From Chlamydiales bacterium (GTDB taxonomy: Bacteria; Chlamydiota; Chlamydiia; Chlamydiales; JAJFMA01): a DNA stretch of 64,000 nucleotides. The notes below the pieces were generated by a model that saw nothing but the letters and a program-made list of their open reading frames with translations, did no database searches and had not been told where the DNA came from. Shown piece after piece: positions 1 through 8,185 of this stretch; the stretch's first letter is position 1; each line of letters opens with the position of its first letter. The DNA is taken from NCBI GenBank assembly GCA_030679955.1, contig JAUXSF010000030.1:62001-126000 (forward strand), in the 5' to 3' direction. The translations under genes and the position numbers were made by a program.

Positions 1-1492
1 CGCCGTAGCTACCGCCATAGATGGCTATTTTGTTTGGATTGGCAATGCCCTTTTGAACGAGCCATTGCTTACCATCGAGGATGTCATCCTGCATTTTGGC
101 GCCCCATTCTTTGTCGCCAGCGGTGACAAAATCTTTGCCGTAGCCGGTTGATCCGCGGTAGTTCAGCTGCAGAACAGCATAGCCGCGGTTGGCGAGCCAT
201 TGAAGGACAGGGCTGAAACCCCAGGTGTCTCTTACCCATGGGCCACCGTGAACGTAGATAATCGTCGGCAGGTTTTTGGCTTTTCTGCCAGCGGGTAGTG
301 TCAGGTAGCCTTCAAGCTTAAGACCGTCTCTGGCTTTGATGCGAATAGGTCGTGTTTCAACTAGCTGGTAGTTTTTCAGTCCTGGCATAGTGCTGAACAT
401 AAACTGTGGCTTTTGCTCGGTGCGATTCCATAGCCAGTATTCCATGGGCTTGTTGTCGTAACGCGATGCGATAATCCACGTTTTGTCGTCTTCTGTACGG
501 CTAGCAACCTGAAAGCCTGCTCCTGCGAACTTCTCGATCGCCTTAAAGTCATTTTTGATGGAGTCGTCGATGGGGATCCATCCAAAGCGTTCACGTTCGA
601 CACCTACAGCTAGCAGATGGTGGTCTGTGGGGTGCGTTAGGATACTTCCTAGGTCATAATTTTTGTCGTTGGCTAGTTCTGTGGTTTTGCCAGTGGCAAG
701 ATTTACATCAAGCAGGCGAACGGTGTCGTTATTTAGGCTAGTGAGTACATAGAGGGATTTATTATCCGGAGAAAAGGCTGCGATGCCACCCAAACCTTCG
801 TCAGGACCCCATTTCAGGAGGTCACGCCACTCAGCGCTTGCTGTGTCGCGAACACGGATAACTGTACCGCCGTCAGCAGTGTAGGCTTGTGCTGCACGAA
901 CATGAAGGTTATTATCGGCAATCCAATCATGAACATCACCAGGGTTGGTGGCTTCCATCGTCACTGCGCCGGTATCGAGGTTGATGCGATAGGCGTCGAA
1001 CAGCTTGCGGTCCCGTTGGTTCATGGAGACGATAAGGTCATCGGGGTGGCTAGATTCGTAAGCAATGACATCCGCACGAACGCCAACAAATGGAGTTAGG
1101 TCACGAGTGACGCGTGTGGCTAGGTCGGTTTGATAGAGGTGAAAGTTCTCGTCTCCATCGCTGTCTTGTACATATAGGATAGCTTTTCCGTCGAATTGCC
1201 AGAAGAGGTTGCGGACACCACGCTTAGGATCGCTGGTGACGATGCTTTCTTCAGCTAGGTTGTCAGTTGGAGCAACCCAGACATTCAAGACATCCTTGCT
1301 GTCAGGAGCTAGAAAGGCAATGTGCTTTCCGTCGGGCGAGAGACGTGGCTGTGTCTTGACAGGATTGCCAAAGAGCTCTTGTCGCGGAATAATCGGCGGA
1401 GGATCCGATGGCAGAGGAGAGAATGTGAAAAACGCTCCAATCAACAAGGCGACTAGAACAATAGGAACAAATAATAGTGAGAGTTTCTTCAT
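1..1492 (-). CDS. S9 family (prolyl oligopeptidase-like) serine peptidase, 3' end beyond the window
   Basis: An open frame runs on the minus strand from ATG at 1492 to the left edge, about 497 codons, so the C-terminus with the catalytic Asp and His is missing. The N-terminus (MKKLSLLFVPIVLVALLIGA) is a signal peptide or anchor, so the enzyme probably acts in the periplasm. Residues of about 40-330 resemble a WD40/TolB-type beta-propeller (motifs such as RLSPDGKHIAF and AAFSPDNKSLYV). The following part is an alpha/beta-hydrolase start (TIIYVHGGPW, LQLNYRGSTGYG), and the nucleophile elbow GGSYGG sits at the very edge. S9 enzymes cleave peptides, mostly after proline or act as dipeptidyl/acylaminoacyl peptidases; the substrate cannot be told. 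An AAGGAG ribosome site lies upstream of the chosen start. Family call is firm, subfamily is not. Confidence 0.9.
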   Translation of the reverse strand, partial: MKKLSLLFVPIVLVALLIGAFFTFSPLPSDPPPIIPRQELFGNPVKTQPRLSPDGKHIAFLAPDSKDVLNVWVAPTDNLAEESIVTSDPKRGVRNLFWQFDGKAILYVQDSDGDENFHLYQTDLATRVTRDLTPFVGVRADVIAYESSHPDDLIVSMNQRDRKLFDAYRINLDTGAVTMEATNPGDVHDWIADNNLHVRAAQAYTADGGTVIRVRDTASAEWRDLLKWGPDEGLGGIAAFSPDNKSLYVLTSLNNDTVRLLDVNLATGKTTELANDKNYDLGSILTHPTDHHLLAVGVERERFGWIPIDDSIKNDFKAIEKFAGAGFQVASRTEDDKTWIIASRYDNKPMEYWLWNRTEQKPQFMFSTMPGLKNYQLVETRPIRIKARDGLKLEGYLTLPAGRKAKNLPTIIYVHGGPWVRDTWGFSPVLQWLANRGYAVLQLNYRGSTGYGKDFVTAGDKEWGAKMQDDILDGKQWLVQKGIANPNKIAIYGGSYG

Positions 1493-1593
1493 GATCGGAG
1501 GATCTCCTTTGCATCGAAAGAATTAAGCTGCAATTGACTAGGTGATATGTTAGTGTAGAGAAAATTTAAGAACTTGTAAAGAGGTAGCACTCT

Positions 1594-1944
1594 ATGGACG
1601 CAGAATATATCGAAATTACATGGACAGCCGGCAGTATTGATGAAGCACGCATGGTAAGTCGATACCTTGTGCAAGAACGTTTGGTCGCCTGCGCTCAAAT
1701 TATTCCGTGGATTGAGTCTATCTATATGTGGGACAACAAACTTGAAACGTCGCAAGAGACCAAGGTTGCTCTTAAAACAAGAGCTGCTAATTACGACAAA
1801 GTCAAAGAAGTTGTACTAAAAAATGCTAAGTACGAGCTGCCAGAGATTACATTTCGTCGTATCGACGGTGGTAATAAAGAGTACATGGACTGGATGGGCG
1901 AGAGCACGATGGAAGGCGTCGCCACCTACGATGTGAAGTCGTAG
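1594..1944 (+). CDS. cutA: CutA1 divalent-cation tolerance protein
   Basis: The 116-residue product matches CutA1 in length and motifs: the early Ala-Arg-x-(V/L)-(S/A)-x-x-L-V helix (ARMVSRYLVQERLVACAQI), the W-x-x-x-(I/V)-x-x-x-x-E segment, and the late YELPEI loop. CutA1 proteins are small trimeric, PII-like ferredoxin folds linked to copper and other divalent-cation tolerance; their exact job is unsettled. AGAGG precedes the ATG. The gene is monocistronic here: upstream is the divergent S9 peptidase, and downstream a long palindrome (1966-2092) separates it from the convergent uvrA. The C-terminus extends a few residues beyond the usual end. Confidence 0.88.
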   Translation: MDAEYIEITWTAGSIDEARMVSRYLVQERLVACAQIIPWIESIYMWDNKLETSQETKVALKTRAANYDKVKEVVLKNAKYELPEITFRRIDGGNKEYMDWMGESTMEGVATYDVKS

Positions 1945-1965
1945 AGATGAGGAGTTAGGGATTTT

Positions 1966-2092
1966 TAACGCAAAGGCGCTAAGACGCCAAGGCGCAAAGA
2001 GAGAAATTTATACATTTTGCTGATGCAAAATGTATAAATCTAGTTTCGCATTTTCCTCTTTGCGCCTCTGCGTCTTAGCGCCTTTGCGTTTA
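1966..2092. repeat. Family A palindromic repeat, copy 1
   Basis: A long imperfect inverted repeat begins with taacgcaaaggcgct and ends with its complement agcgcctttgcgtta. In its centre lies a second, perfect 15-bp hairpin (2006-2020 with 2025-2039, loop tgat). It sits between the convergent cutA and uvrA genes and could stop transcription from both sides. The uvrA stop codon (2090-2092 on the minus strand) is made from the last bases of the right arm. Confidence 0.85.
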
Positions 2093-4846
2093 ATGGATCA
2101 CTTTACCAGTGGGAGTGTTGGCTTTGGCGAGCTGCGCTGGCGTGCCTTCGAATATCACAAAGCCGCCTTGTGGACCTCCCTCGGGTCCCATTTCGATGAT
2201 CCAATCACATTGCTTTAGTAGCATCAGATGATGCTCGACCACCAACACAGAATGTCCCGCCTCGACCAAGCGATGCAAGATCTTGGCTAGCTTAGCGACA
2301 TCGCTGTAGTGTAGGCCTACGCAGGGTTCATCCATGATGTAGAAGGTGGGTACGGCGTTTGGTCTCGCCAGCTCGCTGATGAGCTTTAGGCGTTGTATTT
2401 CGCCTCCGGAAAGGGTTGTGAAGCTTTGTCCGAGCGTTAGATAGTCAAGCCCCAGTTCTTGCATAAGCTCTAGTATGCGCGCAAGCTCGGGGATATTCTG
2501 GAAGTGCTTTAGGGCGTCTTCTACTGGCAGATTTAAGATGTCAGCGATGGATAGGCCTTCCCACAGCACTTGTAGCGTTTCGTAGTTGTAGCGCTTTCCT
2601 TGGCAAACTTCGCAGGTTAGATAGAGCTCTGGCATGAACTCCATATCAACACGAATCATACCTAGACCCTCGCAGGCTTCGCAGCGACCACCCTTTTTGT
2701 TGGTGGAGAAGCGTGCTGCTGTATACCCTCGTGCGCGTGAGAGCTTTGTTTTGGCGAAAAGCTGCCGCAGGGGAGTCATAAGACCCACATAGGTCGCTGG
2801 CGTCGATCGCGGGCTGATGCCGGTAGGACGCTGACCGATGATCTGCATGCGTTCAATCAGCTCTGGATTGGAAACATGAGTTTTTGACTGTCGTTGGATA
2901 TCGTTGGCGAGGACATCTATTGCCAGTGTGGACTTTCCTGAACCAGATACTCCACACAAACCCGTCATGATACCTAAAGGGATATCCAGGGTGATGTTTT
3001 TAAGGTTGTGAAGGTTTGCATTAACGATATGCAACGAGGATTTACTTTTGCGCGGCTTCTTGGGCTTTGGTAATTCTTCGCGTCCGGATATCCACAAGCC
3101 GGTGGTGCAGTCAGATTTAAGAAGAGTGTCGTAGGAACCTTCAAAGGTGACAAAGCCTCCGTGTGTTCCTGATCCAGGACCTATTTCGACAATATGGTCC
3201 GCTTGAGCGATCAGGACTGGTTCATGCTCTACCACGATGACGCTATTGCCGATGCTGCGCAGTTTATCGAACACAGTGGCTAGGTGGCCAATATCGCGTC
3301 GGTGTAGGCCTCTGGATGGCTCATCGAGGATATAGACGATGCCTGATAGTTGTGCGCCGATTTGAGACGCTAGCAGGACGCGTTGTGCCTCACCTTCGCT
3401 CAGAGTCTTACCTGGACGGTCTAATTGCAGGTATCCAAGCCCTACTTGTTGCAGGAATTGTAGTCGGCTTGTAATTTCTGGCAAAATTTCGACGGCGATG
3501 GCATTTTGAGATCCCTCAAAGATCCAGGAGTCAAGTTCTAATAATAGCTCTTCAACGGTGTAGGAGCAAAGTTCAGCGATATTTTTATCCTTGACTCGGC
3601 ATGCTAGCGCTTCGGGCTTTAGCTTGGCTCCATGGCATAGGTTGCATGGTTGCCAGATGACAAAATCCTCCGCGTGAAAAGACGAGCGAGCCTTGCGTTC
3701 GTGCAGATCCTCGTCGACGATTGTTTTGATGCCTTTCCAATGCGTGGCAATTTGTCGCGGTCCATCGGATGCATCGGCGGTGATGTCTACTTGCTCATGG
3801 GTGCCATAGATAATGGCATCGATGTCACATTCGGATGGCAAGGCATCCTCGTGGATATTCTGTGCTGCAGAGAAAGCACTCCACACAAGATGGTAGAGAT
3901 GTGCCTTTCCCTTCGGTAGAGATTCTAAGATGTCAGCGATTTGATCGGAGGTTGGTTCTTGTTCTTCGAATACAAAAGAATCGGGATCGAAGGTGTCGTG
4001 TCCGCCGCGACCATGACATTGCGGACACGCGCCTTTTGGCGAAAGGTAATTGAAATCTGCGGGTTCTAACGGATCGAATGTTGCACCGGTATCGGGTGAT
4101 AAAAAGACCTCTGTAAAATAAACGATTTTTTCTTCGCGACCTTCCAAAACCTTCACGATTCCGTGGCTAAGATCAAGTGCTGTTTCTACCGAACCGCTGA
4201 CACGTTCGCGGATTCCTTCTTTGGCAATAATACGGTCCACAACCACATCAAGAGTCGTTGCATCGCCACTTGGGGGAATCTCCTCACCCGCCTCAAAATC
4301 TTGCCCATCGATGCGTAAACGCAGGTACCCCATTTTTTGCAGACGTAGCACAACAGCTTCGATTCCTTCGCGTTGAATGGATACTGGAGCGAGCAATTGT
4401 AATCGTGTTCCCTCTTCGTAACGCACGATATGTTCGACGATTTCTTGTCGTGTAAAACGCGTAAGCTTTTGTCCGGTCGAGGGGCTATATTGCTCACCGA
4501 TTCGTGCATATAATAGACAGAGGAAGTCATATAGATCGGTATGAGTCGCTACGGTGCTAAATGGTGGCATCGCATGGCGGTTTTGCTGCACCGCTAATGT
4601 TGGCGAAAGGCCTTCAATAATATCGACTTGCGGCTTGGGAAGTTGGCGAATCAGTTGTCGTGTTTGTGGAGAAAGATACTCCAGAAAGCGCCTTTGTCCC
4701 TCGGCGAATAAAGTATCAAATGCCAGAGATGATTTTCCGGATCCGCTGACGCCAGTGATGACGGTAATACAACCTTTCGGTAGTGACAAGCTAATATTTT
4801 TAAGGTTGTTTTGCCGACAACCCTTGAGTGTGATATGTGAATTCAT
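2090..4846 (-). CDS. uvrA: UvrA excinuclease ABC subunit A, single-length form
   Basis: UvrA is the damage-recognition ATPase of nucleotide excision repair and loads UvrB. The 918-residue product has two ABC modules: Walker A GVSGSGKS near residues 30 and 630, ABC signatures LSEGEAQR (first half, variant of LSGGE) and LSGGEIQR (second half), and Walker B ILDEPSRGLH and IMDEPCVGLH. A UvrB-binding region (LQLLAPVSIQREGIEAVVL) follows the first Walker A. The C-terminal zinc module is intact (CEACEG...CEVCQG); the first one keeps CPQCHG and CNLCHG, but the Cys pair usually found just before it is replaced (SPDTGATFDP). I chose the ATG at 4846 because the family begins here (MNSHITLKG) and a TATGCT -10-like element lies just upstream; an in-frame ATG at 4945 would add 33 unlikely residues. 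Chlamydial UvrA is, as I recall, usually a double-length fusion, so this may be a second paralogue. Confidence 0.9.
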   Translation of the reverse strand: MNSHITLKGCRQNNLKNISLSLPKGCITVITGVSGSGKSSLAFDTLFAEGQRRFLEYLSPQTRQLIRQLPKPQVDIIEGLSPTLAVQQNRHAMPPFSTVATHTDLYDFLCLLYARIGEQYSPSTGQKLTRFTRQEIVEHIVRYEEGTRLQLLAPVSIQREGIEAVVLRLQKMGYLRLRIDGQDFEAGEEIPPSGDATTLDVVVDRIIAKEGIRERVSGSVETALDLSHGIVKVLEGREEKIVYFTEVFLSPDTGATFDPLEPADFNYLSPKGACPQCHGRGGHDTFDPDSFVFEEQEPTSDQIADILESLPKGKAHLYHLVWSAFSAAQNIHEDALPSECDIDAIIYGTHEQVDITADASDGPRQIATHWKGIKTIVDEDLHERKARSSFHAEDFVIWQPCNLCHGAKLKPEALACRVKDKNIAELCSYTVEELLLELDSWIFEGSQNAIAVEILPEITSRLQFLQQVGLGYLQLDRPGKTLSEGEAQRVLLASQIGAQLSGIVYILDEPSRGLHRRDIGHLATVFDKLRSIGNSVIVVEHEPVLIAQADHIVEIGPGSGTHGGFVTFEGSYDTLLKSDCTTGLWISGREELPKPKKPRKSKSSLHIVNANLHNLKNITLDIPLGIMTGLCGVSGSGKSTLAIDVLANDIQRQSKTHVSNPELIERMQIIGQRPTGISPRSTPATYVGLMTPLRQLFAKTKLSRARGYTAARFSTNKKGGRCEACEGLGMIRVDMEFMPELYLTCEVCQGKRYNYETLQVLWEGLSIADILNLPVEDALKHFQNIPELARILELMQELGLDYLTLGQSFTTLSGGEIQRLKLISELARPNAVPTFYIMDEPCVGLHYSDVAKLAKILHRLVEAGHSVLVVEHHLMLLKQCDWIIEMGPEGGPQGGFVIFEGTPAQLAKANTPTGKVIH

Positions 4847-5023
4847 AAGCTGATGATAGCATAAGTACCAAGAAAAAATACCAAAATCCCTTAGTTCTTG
4901 AGGCTTCTGGTATATTACTTTTCTTTTTACAAAAGCCGTTGTCAAAAAAAAACTTTTCCGTATTGTGGGTTACGGGCCGCCAGTAGGTTCGCGTGGCAAA
5001 TAGTTGCGGTGTTGTGATTGTCA

Positions 5024-5091
5024 TAACGCCCCGACTGTTGACTTTGTATCTCTGCGATCCGGCGATATTTTTTCATTCGGAGGGGGCGTTA
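5024..5091 (+). promoter_or_regulatory. Possible hairpin masking the ssb ribosome-binding site
   Basis: The 9-mer taacgcccc (5024-5032) is exactly complementary to ggggcgtta (5083-5091), which carries most of the ssb Shine-Dalgarno sequence (GGAGGGGG) and ends one base before the ATG. If the transcript starts upstream of 5024, pairing would hide the ribosome site. No start site can be proven from the sequence. Confidence 0.4.
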
Positions 5092-5092
5092 A

Positions 5093-5509
5093 ATGGTAGC
5101 ACTGAACAAGGTATTGATAGCTGGACGTTTGACACGTAAGCCGGAGCTAAGAAAAACTCCTGGTGGCATGTCGGTTACGGACTTGCTAGTAGCATTGAAT
5201 CGTGAATATTTCACATTAAGCGGCGAGAAGCAGCAAGAAGTCTGTTTTGTCGACGTTGTCGTATGGGGTAAGCAGGCTGAGGCTTGTACCAGAGCCCTCG
5301 ACTGTAGCTCACCCGTTTTGGTTGAGGGTCACCTTCAACTAGACGTTTGGTACAGCCGTGAGGGTGAAAAGCGTTGCAAACTACGTGTTGCGGCGGAGCG
5401 GGTACAGTTCCTAGATAAGCCACATGCTAGCCCAGATCGCAGTTCCCACGAAGATAGAGAAAGAGAGAGAGAAAAAGTCACTCCTGTGGCTGCCGCGGTA
5501 GAAGAATAG
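5093..5509 (+). CDS. ssb: Single-stranded DNA-binding protein
   Basis: A 138-residue OB-fold SSB: the start (MVALNKVLIAGRLTRKPELR), the aromatic strand FVDVVVWGKQAEAC, and VLVEGHLQLDVWYSREGEKR are characteristic. It would coat ssDNA in replication and repair as a tetramer. The tail after residue 110 is short and highly charged (DREREREK) and ends VAAAVEE, without the DDDIPF-type acidic tip through which SSB normally recruits partner proteins; this suggests either a specialised paralogue or lineage-specific loss. A very strong ribosome site (GGAGGGGGCG) sets the start. nrnA-like follows 29 bp downstream, so the two probably form one unit. Confidence 0.9.
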   Translation: MVALNKVLIAGRLTRKPELRKTPGGMSVTDLLVALNREYFTLSGEKQQEVCFVDVVVWGKQAEACTRALDCSSPVLVEGHLQLDVWYSREGEKRCKLRVAAERVQFLDKPHASPDRSSHEDREREREKVTPVAAAVEE

Positions 5510-5538
5510 CGGATAGTTACGAGAGGAAGGCACAATTT

Positions 5539-6528
5539 ATGTGGCGCGAGATTAAGCGCATTCTTCAAAAGCACGACCATTTTCTCGTGACAACTCACGT
5601 GAATCCGGACGGTGACGGCGTTGGCGCCGCATGTGCTTTGACGGAGCTATTACTGCATCGAGGCAAGCATGTACGCTTTGTCTGCGATAGCCCTGTGCCT
5701 AACAAGTTACGATTTTTAGATTACCACGGTTTACACGAACAGTTTGACCCTCATAGTGATTATAGCGAGGTTGAGGTAGTCATTGTTTTGGATGCGAACC
5801 GCCGCGAGCGTGTCGGTGGCGTGGGCGCTATCTTGGATAGACCGGGTGTCATTTCCATCTGCATTGATCATCATCAGATTACAAACTGTTTTGCCGATGT
5901 CTCGGCCATAGATCCTCGGGCATGTTCTGTTGGCGCTATGATCTATACGCTTTGCAAAGAGTTTGGGTTTGATATTAACCGCCAAGCTGCCTACGGCATT
6001 TACACGAGTATCTTGTGCGATACAGGTCGTTTTTCCTACTCCTCTACCACTAGGAAGGCGCATAAGATTGCAGATGAATGCATTAAGCTAGGTGTTGACC
6101 CCGATCAAATGTATGATCAACTGTTTCAGCAACTTACGGTTTCACAGCTACAGATATTCTCTCGCGCCCTTCAAGGGATGGAGTTACATCTTGGCAATAG
6201 AGTATTGGTGCAGGTTTTGCGCCTGGAGGAATGCCGCGCCATTGGTATTGATGCTCCAGAGCTGGAAAACCTTGATCTTGAGTATATTCTGGAGTTCGAT
6301 AAGTCTGTAGGCGATATAGAGTGTGTCGCCTTGCTGCGCGAGGTAGGGCATGATAAAGTACGCATCTCCCTTAGGGCGACGGCGGACTTAGATCTAACCT
6401 CCTTAACGCATACTCTAGGCGGTGGGGGACACCCCAAGGCTGCAGGCGCTCTGGTTATGGGTTCGATCGAAGAGGTGAAACGTAAACTCCTCGAAGGTTT
6501 GGAAGCTGTTCTCGCCCAGCCTATTTAG
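5539..6528 (+). CDS. DHH/DHHA1 phosphoesterase, NrnA-like (nanoRNase / pAp phosphatase)
   Basis: The 330-residue protein has the DHH-family layout: HVNPDGDGVGA near residue 20 (metal motif I), VIVLDANRRERVG near 80 (motif II), CIDHHQIT near 115 (the DHH motif), a linker, then a DHHA1 substrate-binding domain ending GGGGHPKAAGA. This length and order fit NrnA, which degrades 2-5-nt RNA and pAp, rather than full-length RecJ. AGGAAGG lies upstream of the ATG. It follows ssb closely, so co-transcription with a DNA-maintenance gene is likely. NrnA versus a cyclic-dinucleotide-degrading relative cannot be settled by eye. Confidence 0.85.
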   Translation: MWREIKRILQKHDHFLVTTHVNPDGDGVGAACALTELLLHRGKHVRFVCDSPVPNKLRFLDYHGLHEQFDPHSDYSEVEVVIVLDANRRERVGGVGAILDRPGVISICIDHHQITNCFADVSAIDPRACSVGAMIYTLCKEFGFDINRQAAYGIYTSILCDTGRFSYSSTTRKAHKIADECIKLGVDPDQMYDQLFQQLTVSQLQIFSRALQGMELHLGNRVLVQVLRLEECRAIGIDAPELENLDLEYILEFDKSVGDIECVALLREVGHDKVRISLRATADLDLTSLTHTLGGGGHPKAAGALVMGSIEEVKRKLLEGLEAVLAQPI

Positions 6529-6547
6529 TCTCTAGCACTAGTGTCTG

Positions 6548-6576
6548 TTGACAGCGTCCAAAGTCTGATTTATAGT
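6548..6576 (+). promoter_or_regulatory. Consensus sigma-70/sigma-66 type promoter
   Basis: TTGACA (6548-6553), a 17-bp spacer and TATAGT (6571-6576) form a near-perfect housekeeping promoter 25-34 bp upstream of the two possible starts of the STAS gene. Predicted start site is near 6583. Confidence 0.7.
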
Positions 6577-6600
6577 AAAAAGTGGAAACGCAAGATATAG

Positions 6601-6954
6601 GTGTCTGCCATGCGTGAAGGTGTGAAAATTGAGCACGAGAAAAAGGGCCATGTTCTCCTTCTACGTATTGTAGGAAGGCTAGACGCGCTATCTTCAGAGG
6701 CTACGGAGAAAAGAATCGTAGCGCTCATCACAACTGAAGAAAGTAACGTTCTGCTGGATTTTACGGAGGTCGACTACTTAAGTAGTGCAGGCATGAGGAT
6801 GCTTTTGGGTATCTTTAAGCATATTCGCGCGAGTGCCGGTAAGTTAGCTGTTTGCTCGGTCGATGATGGTGTCATGGACGTGTTAAAAATGTCCGGCTTT
6901 GACGAAGTCTTGCATGTTTTCGCCACGGAGGATGAAGCTCTCCGTTGTTTTTAG
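6601..6954 (+). CDS. rsbV: STAS-domain anti-sigma factor antagonist (RsbV-like)
   Basis: A single STAS domain of 114-117 residues. The motif DYLSSAGMRMLLGI carries the conserved serine that partner-switch kinases (RsbW type) phosphorylate. In Chlamydiae RsbV proteins take part in an Rsb partner switch whose target is debated (sigma-66 control has been proposed). The frame can start at GTG 6601 or ATG 6610; neither has a strong ribosome site, and the ATG gives the more typical N-terminus (MREGVKIEHEKKG). It is the first gene of the syntenic CT765-CT771-like block and has its own consensus promoter. Confidence 0.85.
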   Translation: MSAMREGVKIEHEKKGHVLLLRIVGRLDALSSEATEKRIVALITTEESNVLLDFTEVDYLSSAGMRMLLGIFKHIRASAGKLAVCSVDDGVMDVLKMSGFDEVLHVFATEDEALRCF

Positions 6955-6961
6955 AGAGAAC

Positions 6962-7049
6962 AAGAGACATTAGGGACCAAAGAGACCTTAGAGACAAGAA
7001 TTTTATGTCCCTATGGTCTCTTTCGACCCTAAAGTCTCTTAAGTCCCTT
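6962..7049. repeat. Family B palindromic repeat, copy 1
   Basis: An imperfect inverted repeat made of gggac(c/a)-type blocks: tagggaccaaagagacctta on the left, answered on the right by ctatggtctctttcgaccct. It lies between rsbV and miaA, just before the miaA ribosome site. Confidence 0.7.
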
Positions 7050-7082
7050 CCAAGATAAGAACAATTGTCAGGTGGTTAGTTC

Positions 7083-8114
7083 GTGATCGAGGGCATGTCC
7101 ATAGCAACATCTGAGGTGAGCCGAGCCCTATACAATCTATGTGTAGAGTCACGAAAAGACCCTGCCGACACAGGCCATGGCAAACGGCCCAAAGTTATCA
7201 TTATTGCGGGGCCCACCGCTTGCGGCAAGTCCGATTTTGCGATGATGCTCGCCAAGCATATGGGCGGAGAGATCATTTCCGGCGACTCCATGCAAGTGTA
7301 TCGCGGGTTAGACATCGGCACCGCCAAGGCTACTCAGCAAGATCGCTTAGAAGTTCCTCACCATTTAATCGATATCTGCGATGTGACACAGCCTATCACC
7401 GTCATGGATTTCTATGACGTAGCGGTGAAAGCGATTCAAGGTGTCATTGAACGCAAAGCAATTCCTATCGTCGTTGGGGGCTCTGGCTTTTACCTGCATG
7501 CTTTACTTTACGGACCTCCAGCTGGCCCGCCACCCGTGCCGCAAGTGCGCCAGTTATTGGAAGCTGAGCTGGAGCAAGATGGCGCCGAAGCGCTCTATGA
7601 TCGGCTAAAGACCTTGGATCCCGAATATGCTCAGGGTATTACACGCAATGATAAGCATAAGATCATTCGTGGTCTTGAGATCATTGCCGTGACTGGACAG
7701 AAAGTCAGTAGTATGCCTTGGAAAGGACGATGTCCACCGCACAAGTTTGATTTTCATTGCTGGTTTTTGCATAGGCCTAAGGACATTTTGTACAAACGTA
7801 TCGAAAAGCGCTGCCATAAAATGATCGAGATGGGCTTTCTACAAGAAGTGGAAGCTTTAGAGCACCAGATACGTGAAAATTCCGCAGCCTCCCAAGCCAT
7901 CGGATATCGCCAGGCATTGGAATATTTAGCCTCGCAGCGTTCGCAGGAAGATATGGACAATTTCATGCGCCAGTTTCTGCAGGCAAGCCGCCATTATGCC
8001 AAAAGGCAGTTCACATGGTTTCGGCGCGAGCCACTGTTCCGCTGGCTAGATGTAGACATCCTCGATTTCGAGAATGCCATGGAACTCGTCATGAAAGACT
8101 ACGAAAGAATCTAA
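7083..8114 (+). CDS. miaA: tRNA dimethylallyltransferase
   Basis: MiaA transfers a dimethylallyl group to A37 of tRNAs that read codons starting with U. Seen here: P-loop GPTACGKSDFA (about residues 43-50), ISGDSMQVYRGLDIGTAK (tRNA/DMAPP site), VPHHLID, GGSGFYLHAL, RNDKHKIIRGLE and the C-terminal SQAIGYRQ plus RQFTWFR. At 343 residues it is slightly long because of an N-terminal tail of about 35 residues. The GTG at 7083 follows an AGGTGG element at proper distance; ATG 7095 is an alternative. It follows rsbV as in C. trachomatis. Confidence 0.95.
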   Translation: MIEGMSIATSEVSRALYNLCVESRKDPADTGHGKRPKVIIIAGPTACGKSDFAMMLAKHMGGEIISGDSMQVYRGLDIGTAKATQQDRLEVPHHLIDICDVTQPITVMDFYDVAVKAIQGVIERKAIPIVVGGSGFYLHALLYGPPAGPPPVPQVRQLLEAELEQDGAEALYDRLKTLDPEYAQGITRNDKHKIIRGLEIIAVTGQKVSSMPWKGRCPPHKFDFHCWFLHRPKDILYKRIEKRCHKMIEMGFLQEVEALEHQIRENSAASQAIGYRQALEYLASQRSQEDMDNFMRQFLQASRHYAKRQFTWFRREPLFRWLDVDILDFENAMELVMKDYERI

Positions 8115-8185
8115 GATACAAATTTTTCATAGACAGATTGCTCCTCAATTCACATAATGCAGGCTTTTAAAAAGGGGCTTGTAAC

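Noticed and set aside
1966-2092. Family repeats considered as a CRISPR array
   Set aside because: They are single palindromes scattered at gene ends, without regular spacing or spacers; no cas genes are present.
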